A stretch of 5,905 nucleotides of DNA, from contig JAFQAM010000262.1 in assembly GCA_017416885.1 (NCBI GenBank), forward strand, positions 1 to 5,905, written 5' to 3'. The notes under the pieces are model-generated. The model was not told where the DNA came from. It was given only the letters and a program-made list of their open reading frames with translations, and searched no databases. The position numbers were made by a program, and so were the translations under genes. This document shows positions 1 through 5,399 of the stretch, piece by piece (within the stretch, counting starts at the first letter, position 1; each line of letters opens with the position of its first letter). Source of the DNA: Clostridia bacterium (GTDB lineage: Bacteria; Bacillota; Clostridia; Oscillospirales; CAG-272).

Positions 1-351
1 AAAAATATTATCTCGCTCAAAAGCCAGTACAGCATCCGTCTGTATCCTATGCTGAAGGATATGCCCTTTGGCTGGACGGTTGAACTCACCGAGCTGCGCA
101 AGAAACTGGGTGCAACATCCTCCACATACAATGAATTCAAACGCTTCAACGACCTTATCCTCAAAAAAGCCATTGCAGGCTTTGAAATGCTTGAACCCTG
201 CTACAAAAAAATCAAGCTTTCCCCAAGCCTCTATGACCTTGACTTTGCTGATTTTGATATTTCCACTCCCTACGGCAATATCAATATCAAATTGTCAAGG
301 AATACCTCACCGCAAATCACCGCCCCCGAGCAAATCCAAATTATTAAATAA
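1..351 (+). CDS. Rep_3-family (RepB-type) replication initiator, C-terminal part, 5' end off window
   Basis: The open frame runs in from the left edge without a stop, so the start lies outside; the ATG at 49 is internal. The visible 116 residues begin with a segment containing LKSQYSIRLYPMLKD, then WTVELTELRKKLGA, then Y-x-x-FKRFNDLILKKAI. That order (QYSIRLY helix, LxELRKxLG helix, Y-x-x-F-K recognition helix) is characteristic of the second winged-helix half of Rep_3 initiators, which bind iterons at plasmid or chromid origins. The usual tail after that helix (EIN-type turn, then a GRKV-type strand) is not recognisable. Instead there is a divergent tail of about 55 residues that still reads as normal coding sequence. 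GC is about 43% by hand count, higher than the genes to its right, which fits separate ancestry. Family assignment is fairly secure; whether the gene is functional, plasmid-borne or integrated cannot be judged. Confidence 0.75.
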   Translation, partial: KNIISLKSQYSIRLYPMLKDMPFGWTVELTELRKKLGATSSTYNEFKRFNDLILKKAIAGFEMLEPCYKKIKLSPSLYDLDFADFDISTPYGNINIKLSRNTSPQITAPEQIQIIK

Positions 352-354
352 AAG

Positions 355-388
355 AATACACCGCGCCAAAAAGCGCGGTGTATTTTTT
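355..388. terminator. Strong, probably bidirectional rho-independent terminator between convergent genes
   Basis: A perfect 12-bp stem (355-366 with 373-384, core CACCGCGC) closes a 6-base loop and is followed on the plus strand by TTTT. On the minus strand the same stem is followed by CTTTTATTTAA. It starts 3 bases after the rep stop codon and lies 14 bases past the stop of the minus-strand gene ending at 402, so it probably ends transcripts from both sides. Confidence 0.9.
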
Positions 389-401
389 GATAACCACTAA
401 A

Positions 402-977
402 TTACCCCAACGACGGCACAAATATAAGCTCCCTTATAAGCGTACCCGTCACAAATGTAAATAAATGCGCGCCTAAATGACAAAGCACATATTTTGACAT
501 CTTATAGTTGAAAATCTCAATATATCCCGCGCTCATATACGCAAGCAAGATTGAAATCACAAAAAACGGAAACCAAGGAATAAACCATAAATATCCACCG
601 GGAATAAGCAATGATAATGTCATTATAACATAAATAGGCCAAAAGCTTAATACATATCCCAATTTAACAAGCTTATGATTAAAATCAAGTGCTCTTTCTG
701 ATCTTATTTGCTCATTTGCAATCATATATTGTGTATATATTATATCCTTACCAACAGACATAGAACTAAAAAACGCAAGTATAACACCAAAGAAAAGAGC
801 GCCTGCCAAAAATGCCCAAAATCCGCCGTATGCAAATATAACGCCAAGCATAATTGCCGATAAAATATAGCAAATTATATTTAAAGCAATTCTGAATTTA
901 GATGGCCTTTTGTATCTTTCCCTTTGCCCAACGCCCTTGAAGCGCAGACCAATCAAATAGTAAATCCAACGGTTCAT
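402..977 (-). CDS. Five-helix integral membrane protein, unknown function
   Basis: A 191-residue protein that I do not recognise. Residues 1-27 are basic (LRFKGVGQRERYKRPSKFR). Hydrophobic segments at about 28-48, 50-70, 105-125, 130-150 and 163-185 suggest five membrane helices. Between helices 2 and 3 there is a hydrophilic stretch of about 35 residues (GKDIIYTQYMIANEQIRSERALDFNHK) that is probably cytoplasmic. No enzymatic motif or signal peptide is visible. It is the last gene of the minus-strand group: its ATG follows the upstream TAA by one base, and its site AAGAGG lies inside the end of that gene, so the two are probably translationally coupled. Its transcript should end at the hairpin at 355-388. 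Given the coupling, a partnership with the preceding zinc-ribbon membrane protein is likely; this is inference. Confidence 0.85.
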   Translation of the reverse strand: MNRWIYYLIGLRFKGVGQRERYKRPSKFRIALNIICYILSAIMLGVIFAYGGFWAFLAGALFFGVILAFFSSMSVGKDIIYTQYMIANEQIRSERALDFNHKLVKLGYVLSFWPIYVIMTLSLLIPGGYLWFIPWFPFFVISILLAYMSAGYIEIFNYKMSKYVLCHLGAHLFTFVTGTLIRELIFVPSLG

Positions 978-978
978 A

Positions 979-1581
979 TTATCCTCTTAAAATAGTGTGA
1001 CCGCATTTGTCACAATGTGTATTGTCAAAGCTATTAAACTCACCGCACGCAACGCAAGTCAAATTTTCCTTATCCTCAGAATAAACCTGACAGTATTTTG
1101 TCCCTGCAATGTATATTACAGTATCTCCAACACTGTATTGACCTGCAAATATTGTTCCGTCAGGATCATTTCGATATTTCGACGGTACAATGAGTCTTTG
1201 TGTCCTTTTAGAAGCAATTTCCTTATGTACAATTTTACCGCTATCAAGCTTAATTTCCGCATTTATCCAAACTCTTCTGTATAGCGCCTCAATAGCGCCC
1301 ATTCGCATATCGCTTTCACCCTTAGTTACAAAATTAAGATGTACAATTTTGCCCTTGAAGGACTTTTCATAAAATATTTTTGGAATACCGAAAGCAAAAA
1401 CAGAGACAACCAAAATGCCAACAAAAATAACAACTCTTATAGTCGTATATTTACTGTCCTCAATGCTTTTCCAACTGCTAAAAAATGCAAAAGAGAATAC
1501 ACCAACACAAGAAAGCCAAATAGCAATACGCAAAAGCTTTCTCTTTAACGCATACCTCTTTATATCCTGAGGAATTTTCAT
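979..1581 (-). CDS. Two-helix membrane protein with C-terminal zinc ribbon, unknown function
   Basis: A 200-residue protein with a basic N terminus, membrane helices at about 16-36 and 47-68, then a soluble region of about 105 residues predicted to be beta-rich, containing YSVGDTVIYIAGTKY near 149-163. At the end is a four-cysteine zinc ribbon (C176-x2-C179, C190-x2-C193; CVACG and CDKCG). Both termini are probably cytoplasmic, so the ribbon would face the cytoplasm, where it could bind a protein or nucleic acid or simply stabilise the fold. Proteins with a soluble GD-V-IAGTKY-like segment followed by CxxCG ribbons occur as uncharacterised membrane proteins in Clostridia, as I recall; no function can be given. 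The start is set by AGAGGTG, 5 bases before the ATG. A 48-base gap separates it from the lipoprotein gene upstream, and it is coupled to the gene ending at 402. Confidence 0.85.
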   Translation of the reverse strand: MKIPQDIKRYALKRKLLRIAIWLSCVGVFSFAFFSSWKSIEDSKYTTIRVVIFVGILVVSVFAFGIPKIFYEKSFKGKIVHLNFVTKGESDMRMGAIEALYRRVWINAEIKLDSGKIVHKEIASKRTQRLIVPSKYRNDPDGTIFAGQYSVGDTVIYIAGTKYCQVYSEDKENLTCVACGEFNSFDNTHCDKCGHTILRG

Positions 1582-1599
1582 TATTTCACCTCTAAAATT

Positions 1600-1628
1600 A
1601 TATTATCATAAAATCTATTAATATTCAA
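1600..1628 (-). promoter_or_regulatory. Candidate internal promoter for the two membrane-protein genes
   Basis: On the minus strand TTGAAT (1628-1623) and TAATAT (1605-1600) are 17 bases apart, with a TGA just ahead of the -10 box (extended -10 pattern). It fills the only sizeable gap inside the operon, right after the lipoprotein stop. The gap is so AT-rich that a chance match is quite possible. Confidence 0.35.
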
Positions 1629-1629
1629 T

Positions 1630-2010
1630 CTAAAATTTTATAGAGTTAATCATCTGCACATTACCAAATATAACAACATTAACCTTTAATCTTGATATGG
1701 AATTTTTTGCATAGCCTTCATAGAATAGAGAAGCATCATCTCTGTTTTCAAACTCATAGACATAAGCGTAATTTATAATGTCGCCCTCTTTTTTTATTAA
1801 ATGAGTGATTTTTGTAATTTTCCCGTCAATTTCAATATTGAACTTTTTTAAATCGCTTTCTATCTTGCTTATTTGCTTGTAGTCATAATCATATCTTTCA
1901 AGACCGTAGCTTTCAAGCTGCGAAACCGCTTTATTATAAGCATTTCCGCCACAAGCAAATAAACATAAAACTGTAATGATTACTAATATAATTGATAAAT
2001 ATTTTTTCAT
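1630..2010 (-). CDS. Small secreted lipoprotein, paralogue of the adjacent upstream lipoprotein
   Basis: A 126-residue protein. It has a short signal sequence (MKKYLSIILVIITVLCLFAC) with a lipobox LFAC at 17-20, so Cys20 should be lipidated and the mature chain of about 107 residues anchored on the outer face of the membrane. The mature part starts with YNKAVSQLESYGLERYDYD and carries AYVYEF near residue 85 and LKVNVVIFGNVQ near the C terminus. These blocks align in order with the neighbour at 2025-2417 (YVYEF; NVV-x-x-G-x-x-Q-x-I), so the pair arose by tandem duplication. No known domain is recognised. The fold looks like a small alpha/beta domain; this is inference. The start has AAAGGAG 6 bases upstream of the ATG. 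Only 14 bases separate it from the preceding gene, which supports one transcript. Confidence 0.85.
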   Translation of the reverse strand: MKKYLSIILVIITVLCLFACGGNAYNKAVSQLESYGLERYDYDYKQISKIESDLKKFNIEIDGKITKITHLIKKEGDIINYAYVYEFENRDDASLFYEGYAKNSISRLKVNVVIFGNVQMINSIKF

Positions 2011-2024
2011 AATAATCTCCTTTG

Positions 2025-2417
2025 TTACATTTCAAGAGTTGATATGCCCTGAAAACTTCCGTAAACAACCACGTTGTATTTTATTCTTGCAATATTCCAA
2101 TTATCTGCATACTTTTCTTTAAATTCTTTAGCACTTGCATTAGACTTAAATTCATAAACGTAAACCCAAATGTTTTCTTCCCCTGCCAAAAGACTTCTTG
2201 TAAAGTAGTGACAGATGTTAGTTACGTCAGTAGGAAGACTGTTTAACTCTAAATTCTTTTGTATTTGAGCAATATTTTCCTTATCGTAAGGAGTCACCGC
2301 ATCAAATTCATATTTATCTAATTGGGATAAAATATTTTCATAGGTGCTTTTTTCGTTACAGGAAAACAAGCATACCAAAAAAATAGCCACTAACACAAAT
2401 GATAAAAGTCTTTTCAT
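2025..2417 (-). CDS. Small secreted lipoprotein, first of a tandem pair
   Basis: A 130-residue protein from the start chosen here. An in-frame ATG eight codons earlier (2441) would add MYLKEVNK. The 2417 start is preferred because AGAGGTG lies 6 bases ahead and because it gives a clean signal peptide, MKRLLSFVLVAIFLVCLFSC, with the lipobox LFSC ending at Cys20. The mature chain is about 110 residues: YENILSQLDKYEFDAV, then a linker with ICHYFTRSLL, then VYVYEFKSNASAKEF and IKYNVVVYGSFQGIS. It is homologous to the downstream lipoprotein (1630-2010) over its whole length but well diverged, so the duplication is old. The ATG comes one base after the regulator's TAA, so translation is probably coupled to the MerR gene. 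No known function; an extracytoplasmic role such as binding a ligand or protecting the envelope is only a guess. Confidence 0.85.
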   Translation of the reverse strand: MKRLLSFVLVAIFLVCLFSCNEKSTYENILSQLDKYEFDAVTPYDKENIAQIQKNLELNSLPTDVTNICHYFTRSLLAGEENIWVYVYEFKSNASAKEFKEKYADNWNIARIKYNVVVYGSFQGISTLEM

Positions 2418-2418
2418 T

Positions 2419-3936
2419 TTATTCACCTCTTTTAAATACATAATAACAATTTACCTTTCCGCCGAATTTGTAGTCTCCGCTTTTCCATTCAATAAACAAA
2501 TAATCCTCTCCCTTAAATTGCTTAATAATATATTTGCTAACCACTAACTCATTAATATCCATAATGCAGCCGTTAGTCCATCTGAAATTGTCAAGCGTAT
2601 AAAGCTTTTTAGTTATCTGTCCCTTGAATTCGTTTATTAATAAGCCGCTTTCTAAAAATTCCGCGCTGTGCCAAAATAGCTTGTCAAGCTCCAAAAATCT
2701 TTCACTTTCACTGAAATAGCTATCAACCTTCAATGCAATATCAAATGCTTTCCATTTGCCGATTACATTTACATCATTTATAAATTCAACTGGAATTTCA
2801 TCCTGTATTCTTATTTCATTCGCGCTGTATTTTTTAGAGCTTATCTTTTTTAGCACCCAAATTATAGGCTTTCCACCATAACGACCGTAAAAAAGTCTCA
2901 TTTCAATGAGCATAAAGGCAGCCCCGTCAAATTCCTTAATTGTATAAGGATTTTTAGTAATCTGTCCTGCGTTATGATAAATCAAATATCCGTTAGTCCA
3001 AGTGTATTGATAAAAATTTTCACCGTCAGGCAAAAAGTATATTTCCTTATCTCCCCGTCTATCCTTAAGCTTCTGAATGTTAAATTGCTCGTAACAAGCA
3101 AGCGTATCGATAAGCTCCCACCGTCCAATAGCGTTTTCATCATTCTCAAAATGAGAGGGAACGCTCTCCCTTATAGGAGCAAGCTCAGTATGCGAGAGCG
3201 GAAAAACAGGAATTTTAATTTCAACCGTACCGTCCTTATATAAAATCTTATAAACAGGACCGACAATTTGATAATTATTTTCATCTATATATTTATTTAT
3301 AAACAAAAGCGCATTCTGATAGCTTTCCTCACTGCAAGCAAGACAGGCGCTCAACTCACCAAAGCTTAATTTTTTAGTGTTAAATCCCTTATGCTCACCG
3401 TGTAGCTCTATACCTACGCCAATATCAAAAATACCGTTATCATATTCAGTATTGTAGTCAATAATAACCTTCCTGTGTAATAGACCTTCATTAGGAATCA
3501 ATTCTGAAAGCTTGCTGAATAAAGCATCAATATCCTTACAGTCCGTTATCACATTCCGTGAATACAAAACCTGCATATCATCGCTTTTTCGTATAACCAC
3601 ATTAAAAGCATCACCGTTATTTTCAAGAGACGAATACAAGGAATGTAAATTTGCTAATCTTTTTTCGGTTTTTGATTTTAATTCACTCAGCTCACTTCGT
3701 TTGGATATCAAATCATTTTTAGAAATACTGAATTGAATTTTAATTTCCTCAAGAGTAAATCCCAATTCCTTTAAAGCAAGAATTCTGTAACAATCCTTAA
3801 TTTTAGAAGCGCTGTAATATCTGTAACCTGTATATTTATCAATCTTATCAGGAGATAAAATCCCCTCATTATCATAAAAACGCAATGTTTTAACAGGAAT
3901 TTTTGTTATTTTAGACAGTTCACCGATTTTATACAT
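2419..3936 (-). CDS. MerR-family regulator with GyrI-like ligand domain and duplicated C-terminal WTNG domains
   Basis: A 505-residue protein, much longer than typical MerR regulators (about 120-280). Residues 1-70 are the winged-helix domain (YKIGELSKITKIPVKTLRFYD, then GYRYYSASKI and LKELGFTLEEI). Residues 75-108 form the dimerising coiled coil. Residues 110-244 resemble the GyrI-like effector domain of BmrR, with FGELSACLACSEESY and IVGPVYKILYKDG-EIKIPV; in that family the domain binds amphipathic or cationic small molecules. Residues 263-364 and 385-503 are two related beta-rich units, each with ND-x-x-x-IG-(R/K)-W near the start and a WTNG motif (313-316 and 453-456). Similar C-terminal units are, from memory, found in some long MerR and BlaR1-like proteins of Firmicutes. 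The start has AAAGGAG 5 bases upstream. It is first in the operon, directly behind a MerR-type promoter, so autoregulation is likely. The effector is unknown. Confidence 0.9.
   Translation of the reverse strand: MYKIGELSKITKIPVKTLRFYDNEGILSPDKIDKYTGYRYYSASKIKDCYRILALKELGFTLEEIKIQFSISKNDLISKRSELSELKSKTEKRLANLHSLYSSLENNGDAFNVVIRKSDDMQVLYSRNVITDCKDIDALFSKLSELIPNEGLLHRKVIIDYNTEYDNGIFDIGVGIELHGEHKGFNTKKLSFGELSACLACSEESYQNALLFINKYIDENNYQIVGPVYKILYKDGTVEIKIPVFPLSHTELAPIRESVPSHFENDENAIGRWELIDTLACYEQFNIQKLKDRRGDKEIYFLPDGENFYQYTWTNGYLIYHNAGQITKNPYTIKEFDGAAFMLIEMRLFYGRYGGKPIIWVLKKISSKKYSANEIRIQDEIPVEFINDVNVIGKWKAFDIALKVDSYFSESERFLELDKLFWHSAEFLESGLLINEFKGQITKKLYTLDNFRWTNGCIMDINELVVSKYIIKQFKGEDYLFIEWKSGDYKFGGKVNCYYVFKRGE
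2424..2430 (-). promoter_or_regulatory. Ribosome binding site that decides the lipoprotein start
   Basis: AGAGGTG on the minus strand, 6 bases before the ATG at 2417 and lying within the last codons of the regulator gene. The alternative ATG at 2441 has no comparable site in front, so the shorter protein is preferred. Confidence 0.8.
2596..2967. repeat. Imperfect 27-bp direct repeat pair inside the regulator gene
   Basis: Positions 2596-2622 and 2941-2967 match at 23 of 27 bases, with 16 of 17 at their right ends (TTTTTAGT-A/T-ATCTGTCC). They encode GQITKKLYTL and GQITKNPYTI in the two C-terminal units of the regulator. High DNA identity amid otherwise diverged units suggests internal duplication or conversion. 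Confidence 0.7.
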
Positions 3937-3955
3937 ATGAACTCCTTTCTAATGC

Positions 3956-3974
3956 TGTTATAAACAGTATAACA
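3956..3974. promoter_or_regulatory. Inverted repeat over the -10 box and start site of the regulator promoter
   Basis: TGTTATA and TATAACA form perfect 7-bp arms around a 5-base centre. A second overlapping palindrome, CTGTT-ATA-AACAG, covers 3955-3967. Together they overlap the -10 hexamer and the expected transcription start. It could be an operator for another protein or a small hairpin at the 5' end of the mRNA; neither is shown. Confidence 0.4.
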
Positions 3975-3996
3975 TTACAGTTAAGGGGAGAGTCAA
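3966..3996 (-). promoter_or_regulatory. MerR-type promoter of the regulator-lipoprotein-membrane operon
   Basis: On the minus strand TTGACT (3996-3991) and TATACT (3971-3966) are separated by 19 bases, longer than the 17-base sigma-A optimum. That long spacer is the hallmark of promoters that MerR proteins activate by twisting DNA. The left spacer half reads CTCCCCTTA, matching the operator half of BmrR-class multidrug regulators as I recall it. The right half is degenerate. The start site would lie near 3959, about 25 bases before the regulator ATG. Confidence 0.85.
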
Positions 3997-4051
3997 TACC
4001 TTTTACAATTTAATTTTAACATTTTTAAAGCCGAAAATAAATATCACCAAG

Positions 4052-4109
4052 TGCAAAATAACCGCTCGTATTTTAGTAAAAAATGCAAAATAATATACCT
4101 TATTTTGCA
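4052..4109. repeat. Three copies of TGCAAAATA(A) in the intergenic region
   Basis: TGCAAAATAA occurs at 4052-4061 and 4084-4093, and the inverted form TATTTTGCA at 4101-4109. The last two pair as a hairpin. The first copy is not part of any hairpin I can see. It may be a leftover duplication or a protein binding site. Confidence 0.45.
4078..4109 (-). terminator. Second, AT-rich terminator downstream of the MFS gene
   Basis: On the minus strand a 10-bp stem (4084-4093 with 4100-4109) with a 6-base loop is followed by TTTTTT (4083-4078). The stem has few GC pairs and is weaker than the adjacent hairpin, so it may act as a back-up. Confidence 0.55.
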
Positions 4110-4139
4110 AAAAAGAGCATTTCAACCGAAATGCTCTTT
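4109..4139 (-). terminator. Rho-independent terminator of the MFS transporter gene
   Basis: A 12-bp stem (4112-4123 with 4128-4139, core AGAGCATTTC) with an AACC-type tetraloop; the minus-strand transcript runs into six T positions (4114-4109), partly within the stem. It lies about 30 bases beyond the MFS stop and ahead of the MerR promoter, separating the two units. Confidence 0.85.
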
Positions 4140-4144
4140 AAAAA

Positions 4145-4179
4145 TTATTGCTGATCGCTGACTGCTGATTACTGACTGC
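4145..4179. repeat. Five tandem degenerate heptamers spanning the MFS stop codon
   Basis: In the plus strand the register is TTATTGC, TGATCGC, TGACTGC, TGATTAC, TGACTGC (consensus TGA-Y-Y-GC, copies 3 and 5 identical). The array overlaps the last codons (SSQ) and the TAA of the transporter gene, so the protein's extreme C terminus is made from repeat sequence. Confidence 0.6.
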
Positions 4180-5371
4180 TCGTTTTCTTTCTTCGTCTGA
4201 TTATAAGTATCAAGCTTGAAATCGTCATTAAAAGAGGGAATATAAGCGTGATAGCAAAGCCATATCTTATGTCGTCACCGAATGCGCTCGATACACCGCC
4301 GGCAATAGCAGGACCTACAAGACAACCGCCGTCACCAAGTAAAGCAAGCACACCAAACATTAAAACTCCACCGTTTGGAATTCTCTTGGAAGCTAAGCTA
4401 TATGTAGCAGGCCATAAAACACCGCAGCCAAAGCCACAGGTAGCGCAGCCAACAAGCGATAAAATAGGATTTTTCGATATAATTGCAAGCACATATGTTG
4501 CAAAGCAAATAATAGCAGAAATAAATATAGCAGTGTCTAACTTTAATTTTTCACTTGCCTTAGCATAGAAAACTCTTGTAAGCGCCATTGCAAGTGCAAA
4601 CATACAAGGACCAAGTAAGTCACCAACCCATTTTTCAACACCTAAGCCAGACTCTGCAAAATAAGATGCCCATTGGCTCATTGTAATTTCAGACGCGCCT
4701 GCGCAAAGCATCATTATAAGGAATAACCAAAATGTAAAGCTCTTTAAAAGCGAGCCAAGAGTTGCGCCCTTGCCGTCCTCAACTAAATGATTGATAGGGG
4801 CGAATGTAAATAAAACAAGACCAAGCAAAGGCACAATTGCCCAAAGACAAGCAATTATAGGCCACTTGTCAATGCCAACACCTCTGAAAAACAAAGTAGA
4901 TAGAAGCACAACCGCAAACTGTCCCCAACAGTAGAAGGAGTGCAATAAGCTCATAAATCCCGCCTTGTTTTTTGTAGGACAAGCCTCAACAATAGGAGAA
5001 ATAAGCACCTCCATAAGACCGCCGCCAATACCGCAAAGCATCATAGCGATCATAAGGCCGTAAAAAATACCCTCACCTGAAAACAAAACAGGCGCAAGCG
5101 CCATAAAAAACAGTCCCAAAGCGCCAAACGCATCAGCGCAAATAACCATTTTACGGTATCCCCATTTTTCAGCATATTTTGAAGCAACTACATCAACTAA
5201 AAGCTCAAGCACGAAATTTGAAGCAATAAGAATAGTAATTTGTATTGGCGAAATACCAAACTCACTACCGAAAAACACAAATAAAAGCGGCGGAAAATTA
5301 AGCATTATAGCCTGTGTAATATATCCTAAAAAGCTCGCCGTAATCGTATATTTAAAATTATTTTTGACCAT
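4169..5371 (-). CDS. MFS transporter, 12 membrane helices, substrate unknown
   Basis: A 400-residue protein of normal length for the major facilitator superfamily, with about 12 hydrophobic segments in two halves joined by a polar loop near residues 195-207 (INHLVEDGKGATL). The loop between helices 2 and 3 carries a variant of motif A, SKYAEKWGYRK (64-74), with Glu68 where Asp is usual. GGGLMEVLISPIVEACPTKNKA followed by LLHSFYCWGQ (117-150) is typical of a sugar/metabolite-type MFS branch. The second half has CGFGCGVLWPATYSLA. The tail is basic (IIRRRKK). It should act as a proton- or solute-coupled carrier in the inner membrane; whether importer or exporter cannot be decided. GAGGT lies 4-5 bases before the ATG. 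It has its own promoter and is followed by two terminators, so it is probably monocistronic and not part of the MerR operon, although it points the same way. Confidence 0.9.
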   Translation of the reverse strand: MVKNNFKYTITASFLGYITQAIMLNFPPLLFVFFGSEFGISPIQITILIASNFVLELLVDVVASKYAEKWGYRKMVICADAFGALGLFFMALAPVLFSGEGIFYGLMIAMMLCGIGGGLMEVLISPIVEACPTKNKAGFMSLLHSFYCWGQFAVVLLSTLFFRGVGIDKWPIIACLWAIVPLLGLVLFTFAPINHLVEDGKGATLGSLLKSFTFWLFLIMMLCAGASEITMSQWASYFAESGLGVEKWVGDLLGPCMFALAMALTRVFYAKASEKLKLDTAIFISAIICFATYVLAIISKNPILSLVGCATCGFGCGVLWPATYSLASKRIPNGGVLMFGVLALLGDGGCLVGPAIAGGVSSAFGDDIRYGFAITLIFPLLMTISSLILIIRRRKKTSSQ

Positions 5372-5399
5372 AAAAACCTCACTGAAAAATCAAAATAAT

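Noticed and set aside
68..400. Alternative plus-strand frame overlapping the initiator, or a frameshift in the initiator tail
   Set aside because: I translated the other frames after the recognition helix: one hits a stop quickly and the other (ending at 400) has low-complexity serine/proline content with no Rep_3-like GRKV strand. The annotated frame is better.
997..1548. Plus-strand open frames (997-1284, 1190-1372, 1339-1548)
   Set aside because: They lie opposite the zinc-ribbon membrane gene, lack ribosome binding sites and show no recognisable protein features.
2418..2441. Longer start (ATG at 2441) for the first lipoprotein
   Set aside because: It adds a charged octapeptide before the signal sequence, overlaps the regulator's end and has no good ribosome binding site; ATG 2417 has AGAGGTG at ideal spacing.
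2344..2547. Plus-strand frame of 67 codons across the lipoprotein/regulator junction
   Set aside because: It overlaps the coding starts and ends of two supported genes and has no ribosome binding site.
2974..3736. Plus-strand open frames opposite the MerR gene
   Set aside because: The minus-strand frame encodes clear MerR and GyrI-like motifs; the antisense frames have no signals or motifs.
4145..4179. CRISPR-like array
   Set aside because: The units are 7 bp, contiguous and without spacers.
4248..4568. Plus-strand frame of 106 codons within the MFS gene
   Set aside because: It is the proline-rich antisense of glycine-rich transporter helices, a common artefact.
4169..5371. MFS gene as a member of the MerR operon
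   Set aside because: It has its own promoter with a normal 17-base spacer and is followed by two terminators before the MerR promoter.
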